DNA of 64,000 bases from M30B80 sp965656935 (GTDB lineage: Bacteria > Pseudomonadota > Alphaproteobacteria > Rhodobacterales > Rhodobacteraceae): assembly GCA_965656935.1 (NCBI GenBank), contig CBFHMG010000001.1, positions 186,001-250,000 on the forward strand. Direction: 5' to 3'. The notes below the pieces were generated by a model that worked only from the letters and a program-made list of their open reading frames with translations, made no database searches and was not told where the DNA came from. A program made the translations under genes and the position numbers. Shown piece after piece: positions 16,265 through 25,649 of the stretch (its first letter is position 1; every line of letters begins with the position of its first letter).

Positions 16265-17431
16265 ATGATCTTCGCTTTGTCAGCGCTGCGCAAGTCGTGG
16301 CAGATATCCTTGCTCATTTTTGCGGGCTTTGTTTTGTCCGCCTGTCAAATGGGCGGGACGACAGGGTCTACTGGCCCGCGCGTTGGCCAAACCGTGCAGG
16401 TGGCGATGTTGCTGCCCTATGGCTCGCCTAATGCAGGCGATGATCTTGTCGCCCGAAGCCTTGAGAATGCCGCGCGGCTCGCCATGGGGGATGTCCAAGG
16501 GGTTCAGGTCAATCTGACGGTCTACCCGACAGCCGCTGATGCAGCACAAGCGGCAACGGTGGCACAGCAAGCGGTTTCGGAAGGGGCGGATGTGATCATC
16601 GGGCCGCTCCGCTCGGATGCAGCGGCTGCCGTTGGGGTGGCTGTTGCGCGCAATAATATCAATGTTTTGAGCCTGTCTAATAATACCGAGATCGCGGGTG
16701 GAAATGTATTTGTGCTGGGGCATACCTTTGCCAATACAGCGCGCCGGATGGTGGGGTATACAACCCTGCAAGGCCGCAACCGCTTTGTGATCCTGCATGC
16801 CCGTAACCTTGCAGGCGAAATTGCACGCGACGCGGTGCGCGATGCGGTGGCCAGCTCGGGCGCTATTTTGACAGGTGAGGTTGGATATGAATTCAGCCAA
16901 GCAGGCGTTGTCGGGGCTTTGGAGGCAGTGTCCTCAACGGTGCAAGCGGGCGATGCAAATGCGCTTGTGCTGACATCGGACGCAACGGGGGCCTTGCCGC
17001 TTTTCGCGCAGCTGTTGCCTGAAAACGGCCTCGATACCGAAGCCACACGATTTGTTGGCCTGACCCGTTGGGACACGCCGCCTGCGACTTTGGAAATTGC
17101 GGGCCTTCAAGGTGGATGGTTCGCCATTCCCGATCCGAATGCAGATGCAGCCTTTAGGGCGCGGTATAGCACGGCTTATGGCGAAACCGCCCATGTGCTT
17201 GCGCCAATCGGCTATGACGCAATGCGCGCTGTTGTTGAAACGGCTGCAACACAAGGACGACTTGGTGGCGTGGAATTGACGAGTTCCTCTGGCTTTAACG
17301 GAGCCAACGGAGTATTCCGCCTGGTAGCAGACGGTACAAATGAACGCGCCATGGCCGTCATTCAGGTGCAAGAAAATCAGATGGTAGTCGTTGACCCCGC
17401 CCCAGGTGCCCTTGGAAGTGCCGGTTTCTGA
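16265..17431 (+). CDS. Penicillin-binding protein activator, LpoA/YraM-like lipoprotein
   Basis: Outer-membrane lipoprotein of 388 residues with a periplasmic-binding-protein fold; LpoA activates PBP1A in enterobacteria, while the alphaproteobacterial role is inferred. The signal peptide ends in lipobox LSAC (Cys at about residue 28). VQVAMLLPYGSPNAGDDLVARSLENAARLA is the usual start of the first lobe. The ATG at 16265 is chosen for GGAG upstream and direct entry to the signal peptide. It lies divergent from rsmI and overlaps the annotated 5' end of glnD. Confidence 0.85.
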   Translation: MIFALSALRKSWQISLLIFAGFVLSACQMGGTTGSTGPRVGQTVQVAMLLPYGSPNAGDDLVARSLENAARLAMGDVQGVQVNLTVYPTAADAAQAATVAQQAVSEGADVIIGPLRSDAAAAVGVAVARNNINVLSLSNNTEIAGGNVFVLGHTFANTARRMVGYTTLQGRNRFVILHARNLAGEIARDAVRDAVASSGAILTGEVGYEFSQAGVVGALEAVSSTVQAGDANALVLTSDATGALPLFAQLLPENGLDTEATRFVGLTRWDTPPATLEIAGLQGGWFAIPDPNADAAFRARYSTAYGETAHVLAPIGYDAMRAVVETAATQGRLGGVELTSSSGFNGANGVFRLVADGTNERAMAVIQVQENQMVVVDPAPGALGSAGF

Positions 17432-20219
17432 ACAGAACCCCAGCCTCCCCCTCATCCCATCCACGCCGGGCGAATTGATTTGCCCGGCTGATGCTATTTT
17501 TGACGAAGAGGTCGTGGCCTCTGCGATCGATGCCTCGATTGCCAATGAGACAGATCCCTCAAAAATTCGCGCGGCCGTCGTGCAGGTCTTGTCGCAGGCA
17601 CAAAAGGATGGCCGCCAAGCGATAGAGGAGGCGTTCTCGGTCACCCCGCTTTCGGCACGACGTGTCACGCGCGCCTATACATTGCTGACCGATGGCCTTG
17701 TGCGCCAAGTGCTGCGCGTGGCGGTTGAAAAGCTTCACCGCAATCCCAACCCGACTGAGGGCCAGCGCATGGCTGTGATGGCTGTGGGCGGGTATGGTCG
17801 GGGGGAAATGGCGCCGCATTCAGATGTGGACCTGCTTTTCCTGACCCCGTGGAAGGTCACGGGCTGGGTCGAATCCGTGATCGAGTCGAGCCTTTATATG
17901 CTGTGGGATTTGCGGCTGAAGGTGGGCCATTCCAGCCGCACGATCAAGGAATGCCTGCGCTTAGGTCGAGAGGATTTCACGATCCGCACAGCGCTTCTTG
18001 AGATGCGGTTTCTGACCGGCAATGAAGCACTTGGTGAGGAGTTGCGGGCAGCGCTCGAGAAGGACCTGTTCTCAGGCACGGTTTCGGAATTCATCGAGGC
18101 GAAGCTGGAAGAACGATCAGACCGGCATAAAAAACAGGGTGGCCAGCGCTATATGTTGGAGCCCAATGTCAAAGAGGGCAAAGGCGGTTTGCGCGATCTG
18201 CAAACTCTCTATTGGATCGCGAAATACCAACATGGTGTGGCGCGTGCCGAAGAATTGGTGGGCCTTGATGTTTTCACCCGCGAGGAGTTCGATACCTTCG
18301 ACGCGGCCGAGCGGTTCTTGTGGTCGGTGCGGTGCCATTTGCACATTCTGGGTGGCCGCGCGCAGGATATCTTGAGCTTTGACATGCAGGTGCAGGTGGC
18401 TGAACGCATGGGGTATGTCGATTATGGCGGACGCCGCGCGGTCGAGCATTTCATGCAGGACTATTTCCGCCATGCCACGCGCGTTGGCGAATTGACCCGT
18501 ATTTTTCTGACGGCCCTCGAAGCCAGCCATATCAAGCGCGCGCCTGCGATCCTTGGCTTTTTGCGCGGGCGCTCGCGGCGCAAGAAGGTCAAGGCGGGTT
18601 ATGACGTCAAACAGAACCGTCTGACCGTCGCCGATGAGGCGGAGTTTCTCTCGGATAAGGTCAATCTGCTGCGCATTTTCGAGGAGGCCTTGCGCACGGG
18701 GTATCTGTTGCACCCCGATGCGATGCGGATGATCGCCAGCAATCTGGACTTGATTGACGACGATATGCGGCGCGACCCCGAGGCCAATCGCATTTTCCTC
18801 AATCTGATGCTGAAAAACGGCAACCCTGAGCGCGCTTTGCGGCGCATGAATGAATTGAATGTTCTGGGGGCCTTCATCCCCGAATTTGCCTCGATCGTCG
18901 CGATGATGCAGTTCAATATGTATCACAGCTATACCGTGGATGAGCATACCATTCAGGTGATCTCGACCTTGGCGCAGATCGAGCGCGGCGAATTGGTTGA
19001 GGAATTGCCCGTTGCCAGCCGCGTTCTGGATCAGGGTGTGAACCGCAAGGTGCTTTTTGTGGCCTGTCTGCTGCATGATATCGGTAAGGGCCGCAAGGAA
19101 GACCATTCCATTCTGGGGGCTCGCATGGCGCGTGCAATTTGCCCGAGATTGGGGCTCAAGCCTGATGAATGTGAAACGGTGGAATGGCTGGTGCGCTATC
19201 ACCTGCTGATGTCCGACATGGCGCAAAAACGCGATATCGCCGATCCACGCACCGTCAGGGATTTCGCAAAAGCCGTAAAGACCAAGGCGCGGCTTGATCT
19301 GCTGACGGTTTTGACGGTGTGCGATATTCGCGGTGTCGGGCCGAATGTCTGGAACAATTGGAAAGCCACGCTGTTGCGGGGGCTTTACCGTGGCACGGCT
19401 GATGCGCTTGAAACGGGATTGGAAGATATCAATCGCGACAAATTGGAAGGCGAGGGCAAGAAGGCCTTGCGCTCGCAGCTTGCTGATTGGCCCAAGCCCG
19501 CCCTCAAGACCGAGATCGACCGCCATTACGGGCCCTATTGGCAAGGGCTTGATCTGGCCAGCCATGTAACCTTTGCGAATATGCTGCGCGAAATCTCGGA
19601 AAATGAAATCCGTGTTGATACGCGTTTGGACAGTGACCGCGACGCAACCCGCGTCTGTTTTGCTTTGGCCGATCATCCGGGCATTTTCAGCCGTCTGGCG
19701 GGCGCGCTCAGCCTTGTCGGGGCCAATGTTGTTGATGCGCGCACTTATACATCCAAGGATGGCTATGCCACGGCGGTGTTCTGGGTGCAGGATTCGGATG
19801 GCAACCCCTTTGAAGAGGCCCGTTTGCCCCGCCTGAAATCCATGATCGACAAGATCCTCGCGGGCGAGGTTGTGACCTCGGTTGCGCTGGAAGGGCGTGA
19901 CAAGATCAAAAAGCGCGAGCGCCCCTTCGAGGTGGCAACCAATATCACTTTCGACAATGAAGGCTCCGAGATTTACACGATTATCGAGGTGGATACCCGC
20001 GACCGTCCGGGGCTGCTCTATGATCTGGCGCGCACGCTTGCCAATAATAACATCTATATCGCCAGCGCCGTGATCGCGACCTACGGGGTTCAGGTGGTTG
20101 ATACCTTCTATGTGAAAGACATGTTCGGATTGAAACTCCATGCGAGCGCGCGGCAGGAAAGCCTAGAGCGCAAGCTGCGTGACGCGATTGCGCGCGTGGC
20201 GGAACGGGCAGGGGGCTGA
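17391..20219 (+). CDS. glnD: Bifunctional uridylyltransferase / uridylyl-removing enzyme GlnD
   Basis: Nitrogen sensor that uridylylates or deuridylylates PII proteins according to glutamine. 942 residues from a TTG that overlaps the upstream gene by 41 bases; GTG codons at 17406 and 17418 are equally possible starts. The nucleotidyltransferase motif is GGYGRGEMAPHSDVDLLFL at about residues 133-151, the HD hydrolase motif is CLLHDIGKG near residue 556, and two C-terminal ACT domains are seen (DHPGIFSRLAGALSLVGANV and DRPGLLYDLARTLANNNI). Confidence 0.95.
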   Translation: MTPPQVPLEVPVSEQNPSLPLIPSTPGELICPADAIFDEEVVASAIDASIANETDPSKIRAAVVQVLSQAQKDGRQAIEEAFSVTPLSARRVTRAYTLLTDGLVRQVLRVAVEKLHRNPNPTEGQRMAVMAVGGYGRGEMAPHSDVDLLFLTPWKVTGWVESVIESSLYMLWDLRLKVGHSSRTIKECLRLGREDFTIRTALLEMRFLTGNEALGEELRAALEKDLFSGTVSEFIEAKLEERSDRHKKQGGQRYMLEPNVKEGKGGLRDLQTLYWIAKYQHGVARAEELVGLDVFTREEFDTFDAAERFLWSVRCHLHILGGRAQDILSFDMQVQVAERMGYVDYGGRRAVEHFMQDYFRHATRVGELTRIFLTALEASHIKRAPAILGFLRGRSRRKKVKAGYDVKQNRLTVADEAEFLSDKVNLLRIFEEALRTGYLLHPDAMRMIASNLDLIDDDMRRDPEANRIFLNLMLKNGNPERALRRMNELNVLGAFIPEFASIVAMMQFNMYHSYTVDEHTIQVISTLAQIERGELVEELPVASRVLDQGVNRKVLFVACLLHDIGKGRKEDHSILGARMARAICPRLGLKPDECETVEWLVRYHLLMSDMAQKRDIADPRTVRDFAKAVKTKARLDLLTVLTVCDIRGVGPNVWNNWKATLLRGLYRGTADALETGLEDINRDKLEGEGKKALRSQLADWPKPALKTEIDRHYGPYWQGLDLASHVTFANMLREISENEIRVDTRLDSDRDATRVCFALADHPGIFSRLAGALSLVGANVVDARTYTSKDGYATAVFWVQDSDGNPFEEARLPRLKSMIDKILAGEVVTSVALEGRDKIKKRERPFEVATNITFDNEGSEIYTIIEVDTRDRPGLLYDLARTLANNNIYIASAVIATYGVQVVDTFYVKDMFGLKLHASARQESLERKLRDAIARVAERAGG

Positions 20220-20223
20220 ACGG

Positions 20224-21795
20224 ATGGCAGCGCGCCCGATCCGATTGGCGTCGAGCTTTTTGACCGTTGGGGTCTGGACCCTGCTAAGCCGTGTTTTCGG
20301 GTTTGCCCGCGATATCATGATTGCGCTGTTTTTGGGGGCAGGGCCCGTGGCCGAGGCGTTTCTGGTGGCCTTTTCCCTGCCCAATATGTTCCGCCGCTTC
20401 TTCGCAGAAGGCGCGATGAACACGGCCTTTGTGCCGCTTTATGCCAAAAAACTGGAAGGGCAGGAAAACGCGACCGAGTTTGCACGGGATGCGTTTTCTG
20501 GGCTGGCCTCGATCCTGATTGTCTTCACCCTGATTGCGCAGCTTGCCATGCCGTGGTTGGTTTTCGCCATGGCCTCAGGCTTTGTGGGGGATGCGCGTTT
20601 TGATCTGGCGGTCAGCTATGGCCGTATTGCCTTTGCCTATATTCTGTTCATTTCGCTGGCAGCGCTTGCCTCGGGCGTTTTGAACGCCTCGGGGCGGTTT
20701 GCGGCGGCAGCGGCCGCTCCCGTTTTGTTGAATATGATCCTCGTGGCAGCACTCTATGCGGGCCATCTGATGGTGTCGTCGGGCGATATCGCCAATGCGC
20801 AGGAAGTGCAGGGTTTAATCCTTGCTTGGGGCGTGCCGATTGCGGGCGTTGCGCAGCTTGTCTTGCTTTGGGTCGCGGCGGCACGGGCAGGGGTCAGGCT
20901 GATCCCGCGTCGCCCGCGTCTGACACCAGAGGTCAAACGTCTCGCGATTATTGCTGCACCTGCCATGCTGGCGGGTGGCGTGATGCAGATCAACCTGCTG
21001 GTTGGCCGCCAAGTGGCCAGTTTCTTTGATGGTGCGATTGCATGGCTCAGCTATGCCGACAGGCTTTATCAACTGCCCTTGGGGGTTGTCGGGATCGCAA
21101 TCGGTGTGGTTTTGCTGCCCGAGCTATCACGCCGTTTGCGCGCCGAAGATGCCACCGGCGGACGCGATGCGCTCAGCCGCGCAGGCGAGATTTCCATGGC
21201 GCTAACCCTGCCTGCCGCGGTGGCCCTCATCGTGATCTCGGTGCCTTTGGTGTCGGTGCTGTTCCAACGCGGGGCTTTCGGGGCAGATGATACGGCTGAA
21301 ACGGCCCTTGCACTTGCTGTCTATGGGGCGGGCCTGCCCGCTTTTGTGATGCAGAAGGTTCTGCAGCCCCTATATTTCGCCCGTGAAGATACCAAATCCC
21401 CTTTCCGCTTCGCTGTGGTGGCAATGGTTGTGAATGCGGCGGTGGCCATTGGTCTGGCCTTTGTGCTGGGATTTGTGGGCGCGGCCATTGGCACAACTGT
21501 TGCGGCTTGGGTCATGGTTTGGCTGTTGCGGCGGGGGGTAAAGCCTATGGGCGAGGTGGCGCAATTTGATGCACGCTACCACAGGCGTTTGTGGCGGATC
21601 GCGCTTGCGGCAATCGGAATGGGGGGCGTGCTATGGGCTGCAGGTCTGGTCTTGGGGCCAAGCCTTGGCACCGAAGGCTGGCGCTATCTTGCATTGGTGC
21701 TTTTGGTGGGGCTTGGGCTTATCAGCTACTATCTTTTCGGACGTCTGCTGGGGGCCTTCAACCTTTCTGAGATTCGTGGTGCTTTGCGCCGTTGA
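20224..21795 (+). CDS. murJ: Lipid II flippase MurJ
   Basis: Inner-membrane protein of 523 residues with about 14 transmembrane segments (MATE/MOP superfamily) that flips lipid II for peptidoglycan synthesis. The family N-terminus is clear: SSFLTVGVWTLLSRVFGFARDIMIA, FLVAFSLPNMFRRFFAEGAMNTAFVPLY. The ATG at 20224 lies four bases after the glnD stop and has a GGGGG ribosome-binding site inside the glnD end. The glnD-murJ pair is conserved in Rhodobacterales. Confidence 0.95.
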   Translation: MAARPIRLASSFLTVGVWTLLSRVFGFARDIMIALFLGAGPVAEAFLVAFSLPNMFRRFFAEGAMNTAFVPLYAKKLEGQENATEFARDAFSGLASILIVFTLIAQLAMPWLVFAMASGFVGDARFDLAVSYGRIAFAYILFISLAALASGVLNASGRFAAAAAAPVLLNMILVAALYAGHLMVSSGDIANAQEVQGLILAWGVPIAGVAQLVLLWVAAARAGVRLIPRRPRLTPEVKRLAIIAAPAMLAGGVMQINLLVGRQVASFFDGAIAWLSYADRLYQLPLGVVGIAIGVVLLPELSRRLRAEDATGGRDALSRAGEISMALTLPAAVALIVISVPLVSVLFQRGAFGADDTAETALALAVYGAGLPAFVMQKVLQPLYFAREDTKSPFRFAVVAMVVNAAVAIGLAFVLGFVGAAIGTTVAAWVMVWLLRRGVKPMGEVAQFDARYHRRLWRIALAAIGMGGVLWAAGLVLGPSLGTEGWRYLALVLLVGLGLISYYLFGRLLGAFNLSEIRGALRR

Positions 21796-21876
21796 TCCGC
21801 TCTAGCGCTTAATTATTCTCGTGCTTTCTCCCGACGCGGGCTAGGTTTTTCCCAAAGGCAGTGGGGAGGTTTATTG

Positions 21877-22695
21877 GTGAGATTTCTGGTTCTTCAGGTT
21901 TTATGCGCGTTTCTCGCCTTTTCTGCCTCGGCTCAGGGAACGGCCCAGGATGTGCTGCGCCAGATTTCAGATCGCGCGCCTGATGTCATCTTTCTGGGCG
22001 AAATCCACGATAACCCGACCCATCATCGCAACCAGCATGAGATTGCACTGACCCTCGCGCCAAGCGCCCTTGTCTTTGAGATGATCACGGCTGAGAGCGC
22101 TGGTGATGTCGCGGCAACGCTTGCGGAGGGTGGTCGGGATGGCCTGCGCGCCATGCTGGATTGGGACAATTCCGGCTGGCCCGATTTCGAGTTTTACGCC
22201 CCCCTTTTCGAGATGGCCGAGGATGCTGCGATTTACGGGGCATGGGTGGACCGCGATAGCGCGCGGGCGGCTTTTGATCTTGGGGCGGCGCAAGCTTTTG
22301 ACGGGGATGCCGCGCGGTTCGGCTTGGACCAGCCGCTGCCGCCTGAAGAACAAGCCACCCGCGAGGCCGAGCAAATGGCCGCTCATTGTGACGCGCTTCC
22401 CGCTGATATCCTGCCCGCTTTCGTTGAGGCGCAACGCCTGCGCGATGCAGAGTTGGCCGCCCGCGTGTTGGAGGCGCTGGATACGGTCGGTGGGCCAGTT
22501 CTGGTGATTACGGGCAATGGTCATGCGCGTCTGGATATCGGTGCGCCCCGCCTTTTGGGACATGCGGCCCCTGAGGTTTCGGTTTTCAGCCTTGGTCAGA
22601 CCGAAAACGGGCGTGTGCCCGATGCGGCCCTTTTTGATGCATGGTTGAGCGCGCTTGCTCCTGACCGCGCTGACCCCTGCGTGGTCTTCCGCTAG
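21877..22695 (+). CDS. ChaN family protein (putative haem-binding)
   Basis: 272-residue exported protein with the ChaN/EreA-like fold; ChaN of Campylobacter binds haem. A short signal peptide (MRFLVLQVLCAFLAFSASAQ) has no lipobox at its cleavage site, so it is probably periplasmic rather than lipidated. The conserved FLGEIHDNPTHH, LVFEMI, MLDWDNSGWPDFEFYAPLFE and VITGNGHAR segments support the family. GTG at 21877 is preferred for its spacing of seven bases from GGAGG. Function in this organism is not established. Confidence 0.8.
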   Translation: MRFLVLQVLCAFLAFSASAQGTAQDVLRQISDRAPDVIFLGEIHDNPTHHRNQHEIALTLAPSALVFEMITAESAGDVAATLAEGGRDGLRAMLDWDNSGWPDFEFYAPLFEMAEDAAIYGAWVDRDSARAAFDLGAAQAFDGDAARFGLDQPLPPEEQATREAEQMAAHCDALPADILPAFVEAQRLRDAELAARVLEALDTVGGPVLVITGNGHARLDIGAPRLLGHAAPEVSVFSLGQTENGRVPDAALFDAWLSALAPDRADPCVVFR

Positions 22696-22763
22696 GCGCA
22701 TTTCGGCATTGCCCCGCTTTCCTCCCGCCCCTAACCTAGCCGCATAAAAAGGGACACTTGGCC

Positions 22764-23957
22764 ATGCTCAGCGGCAAACGCATTCTTCTGATTATCGGCG
22801 GTGGTATTGCCGCTTATAAATCGCTCGATCTGATCCGCCGTCTTCGGGATCAGGGCGCTCAGGTGACGCCGGTTCTGACCCGCGCAGCCGAGGAATTCGT
22901 CACGCCCCTTTCGGTTTCTGCACTGGCCGCCCAAAAGGTCTATCGTGATTTGTTCGATCTGACCGATGAGGCCGAAATGGGCCATATCGAATTGTCACGC
23001 GCCGCCGATCTGGTTGTGGTGGCGCCTGCCACCGCGGATTTGATGGCGAAGATGGCAGGCGGGCATGCCAATGATCTGGCCTCTACGCTGTTGATGGCGA
23101 CCGATAAGCGGGTGCTGATCGCCCCGTCGATGAATGTTCGGATGTGGGAACATCCCGCCACACGGCGCAATCTGACCTGTTTGCAGGGTGATGGTGTTCT
23201 GGTGGTCGGCCCTGATGAAGGGAATATGGCTTGTGGCGAATTCGGCCCCGGTCGGATGGCCGAGGTGCCTGCGATTATAGATGCCGTTGATACCGCTCTG
23301 GGGAATGGGCCGCTGAGAGGCAAGCATGTTCTTGTGACCTCCGGCCCCACGCATGAGCCGATTGATCCAGTGCGCTATATCGCCAACCGCTCGTCAGGGG
23401 CGCAGGGCACGGCCTTGGCTGAGGCGCTGCGCGATCTGGGCGCACGGGTGAGTTTTGTGACAGGCCCTGCCACGGTTGCGCCCCCCATGGGTGTTGAAGT
23501 GATCAAGGTGGAAACCGCGCATGAGATGGCTGATGCGGTTGAGGCGGCTTTGCCTGCGGATGCGGCAGTTTTTGCTGCCGCGGTCGCAGATTGGCGCGTC
23601 GAGAATGCCACTGACAAGAAGATGAAGAAAGACGCCAGCGGCAAGGCACCTGCTTTGGCCTTCTCCGAGAACCCCGATATTCTGGCGGCTGTCGCGCAAC
23701 GCGCCTCCAACCGCCCTGATCTGGTTGTGGGCTTTGCGGCCGAGACCAATGATGTGGTCGAGAATGCAACCGCCAAGCGTTTGCGCAAAGGCTGTGACTG
23801 GATCATCGCCAATGATGTTTCGCCCGAGACGGGGATTATGGGCGGGGCCGAGAATAAGGTCATATTGGTCAGTGATGCGGGGGCCGAGGAATGGCCGCGC
23901 CTGTCAAAAGCGGAAACTGCCCGCAGATTGGCCCTGCGGATTTCCGAGGCGATTTGA
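22764..23957 (+). CDS. coaBC: Bifunctional phosphopantothenoylcysteine synthetase/decarboxylase CoaBC
   Basis: Two consecutive steps of coenzyme A synthesis in one 397-residue protein. The N-terminal flavoprotein CoaC domain has ILLIIGGGIAAYKSLDLIRRL and the PSMNVRMWEHPATRRN active-site segment; the C-terminal CoaB domain starts around LVTSGPTHEPIDPVRYIANRSSG. The ATG at 22764 fits the ribosome-binding site better than the TTG at 22758. It is followed by dut, a common neighbour. Confidence 0.95.
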   Translation: MLSGKRILLIIGGGIAAYKSLDLIRRLRDQGAQVTPVLTRAAEEFVTPLSVSALAAQKVYRDLFDLTDEAEMGHIELSRAADLVVVAPATADLMAKMAGGHANDLASTLLMATDKRVLIAPSMNVRMWEHPATRRNLTCLQGDGVLVVGPDEGNMACGEFGPGRMAEVPAIIDAVDTALGNGPLRGKHVLVTSGPTHEPIDPVRYIANRSSGAQGTALAEALRDLGARVSFVTGPATVAPPMGVEVIKVETAHEMADAVEAALPADAAVFAAAVADWRVENATDKKMKKDASGKAPALAFSENPDILAAVAQRASNRPDLVVGFAAETNDVVENATAKRLRKGCDWIIANDVSPETGIMGGAENKVILVSDAGAEEWPRLSKAETARRLALRISEAI

Positions 23958-24032
23958 GTAAAAGTGCTGGACCCTGCGCGGGTTCGGCATAGCTCTTTTT
24001 TGAGTATTTATGGGATAGAGAAGAGAGCCAGG

Positions 24033-24500
24033 ATGCGCATCACATTGCATATGACGCATGAAGATTGGGCCGATCAGGCGCTCGGCCTTCCCAGCTACGC
24101 AACGCGTGGGGCGGCGGGCGCGGATTTGCGCGCGAATTTCCCATCAAAGGAGCGGGCAGCGGGGATTGTTCTTGCGCCATTGGAGCGGGTGCTGGTTCCC
24201 ACTGGTTTGCGGGTTGCGATCCCCGAAGGGTATGAGATGCAAATCCGACCTCGCTCGGGGCTGGCTTTGAAACATGGAATATCGATTCCGAATGCGCCTG
24301 GAACTGTGGATAGTGATTATCGCGGCCCGCTTGGGGTGATTTTGATCAATCTCGGGGCAGAGCCTTTTCATATCCAGCATGGTGACAGGATTGCCCAAGC
24401 CGTGATCGCGCCCGTTGTGCAGGCGGGTTTCGAGCGGGTTGATGTTTTGGAGGATACCGCGCGCGGGGGCGGTGGTTTTGGCTCAACGGGTCGCAGCTGA
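24033..24500 (+). CDS. dut: Deoxyuridine 5'-triphosphate nucleotidohydrolase
   Basis: Trimeric dUTPase (155 residues) that hydrolyses dUTP to dUMP and keeps uracil out of DNA. All five motifs are seen: AGADLRA, IRPRSGLALKHGI, NAPGTVDSDYRGPLGVI, GDRIAQAVIAP and the C-terminal GGGGFGSTG. The ATG at 24033 gives the normal length; a longer frame to 23964 is not needed. The stop overlaps the start of the following ThiF/MoeB-like gene by one base. Confidence 0.95.
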   Translation: MRITLHMTHEDWADQALGLPSYATRGAAGADLRANFPSKERAAGIVLAPLERVLVPTGLRVAIPEGYEMQIRPRSGLALKHGISIPNAPGTVDSDYRGPLGVILINLGAEPFHIQHGDRIAQAVIAPVVQAGFERVDVLEDTARGGGGFGSTGRS

Positions 24501-25555
24501 TGGTGTTTATCGCGATCATTGCGGGGGCGATCTGGGGGCTGGGGCATCTGATGAAGGCGCCTGTTCAAGCGCGGCTCTATATGCTGGGGCTGCTTTATCT
24601 GGCGATTTTGGCGCTGCATGTGGTCTTGCCCGAGGGGCATCCGCTGTTAGAGAGCACGGGTGGCTCGCTTGGGGAATGGCTGCTTTTGGGCGTATTGGGC
24701 AGTGTGTTTCTGGGGTATCGCACGGTGTTGCGGCGGGTGCGCGGCAGGGCCGAAACGATTGAGGCCGCGCGGGACGCTGCGGTGGAGCCGCGCGCGAGAG
24801 GGCTGTTTTCTGATCAGGAATTGGAGCGCTATGCCCGCCATATCACCTTGCCCGATATTGGCGGACGGGGGCAGCGGGCGCTGAAAGAGGCCAAGGTGCT
24901 GGTCGTGGGGGCAGGGGGGTTGGGCTCACCCATTCTGCTGTATCTTGCGGCGGCGGGTGTCGGGCGGATCGGGGTTATTGATGCCGATCATGTGAGCCTG
25001 TCAAACCTGCAAAGGCAGGTGATCCATACCGATGCACGCCAAGATATGCCCAAGGTTTTTTCGGCCGAGATGTCGATGAAAGCTTTGAACCCAAGTATTG
25101 AGATCCGCCCCTATAACCGTGCCTTGAGCGAGGACATCGCCGAAGACCTGATCGGTGAATATGATCTGGTGCTGGATGGTACGGATACGTGGGAGGCGCG
25201 CGCCTTGATCAACCGCGCTGCTGTGGCAACGGGGCGACCTGTTCTGGCGGGCGCCATCTCGGCTTGGGAAGGGCAGGTGACATTGTATGACCCCGCGGCA
25301 GGCGCGCCTTGTATGGCCTGCGTCTTTCCGCAGGCCCCCAACCCCAGCATGGCCGCGACCTGTTCCGAGACGGGCGTGATCGGGGCCTTGCCCGGTGTGG
25401 TGGGCACGATGATGGCTTTGGAGGCTGTTAAAAGCCTGACAGGCGCTGGCGAGGGCTTGCGCGGGCGGATGCTGATTTATGATGGCTTGAATGCGGAGAC
25501 GCGCATCCTGACGCTCAAGCGTAAGGCCGATTGCCCTGTCTGCGGTGATATCTGA
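24500..25555 (+). CDS. Membrane-anchored HesA/MoeB/ThiF family adenylyltransferase
   Basis: 351 residues. The first ~80 hold about three hydrophobic segments (FIAIIAGAIWGLGHLM, LYMLGLLYLAILALHVVL, LLLGVLGSVFLGY), then a MoeB/ThiF E1-like domain follows: RYARHITLPDIGGRGQRALKEAKVLVVGAGGLGSP, IDADHVSLSNLQRQ, DGTDTWEARALINRA and zinc-type cysteine pairs CMAC and CPVC. Such enzymes adenylate the C-terminus of sulfur carriers MoaD or ThiS. There is no rhodanese domain. The start overlaps the dut stop by one base. Which carrier it serves cannot be read from the window. Confidence 0.87.
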   Translation: MVFIAIIAGAIWGLGHLMKAPVQARLYMLGLLYLAILALHVVLPEGHPLLESTGGSLGEWLLLGVLGSVFLGYRTVLRRVRGRAETIEAARDAAVEPRARGLFSDQELERYARHITLPDIGGRGQRALKEAKVLVVGAGGLGSPILLYLAAAGVGRIGVIDADHVSLSNLQRQVIHTDARQDMPKVFSAEMSMKALNPSIEIRPYNRALSEDIAEDLIGEYDLVLDGTDTWEARALINRAAVATGRPVLAGAISAWEGQVTLYDPAAGAPCMACVFPQAPNPSMAATCSETGVIGALPGVVGTMMALEAVKSLTGAGEGLRGRMLIYDGLNAETRILTLKRKADCPVCGDI

Positions 25556-25649
25556 GCGGAATATGGTCGTATTTTTGGAAAGATGAAGGAGCGGGCCTCG
25601 CAAGATGGGTGGTCTGGCTCTATCTCTGGGGAGAAGGAGATTTGACCCG

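Noticed and set aside
16265..17431. Classing the LpoA-like lipoprotein as an amino-acid ABC transporter binding protein
   Set aside because: The fold is shared, but the lipobox, the rsmI-linked context and absence of transporter genes favour the PBP-activator family.
18117..20141. A 674-codon minus-strand frame opposite glnD
   Set aside because: It lies fully inside glnD and has no recognisable motif; its codon use mirrors the glnD third positions.
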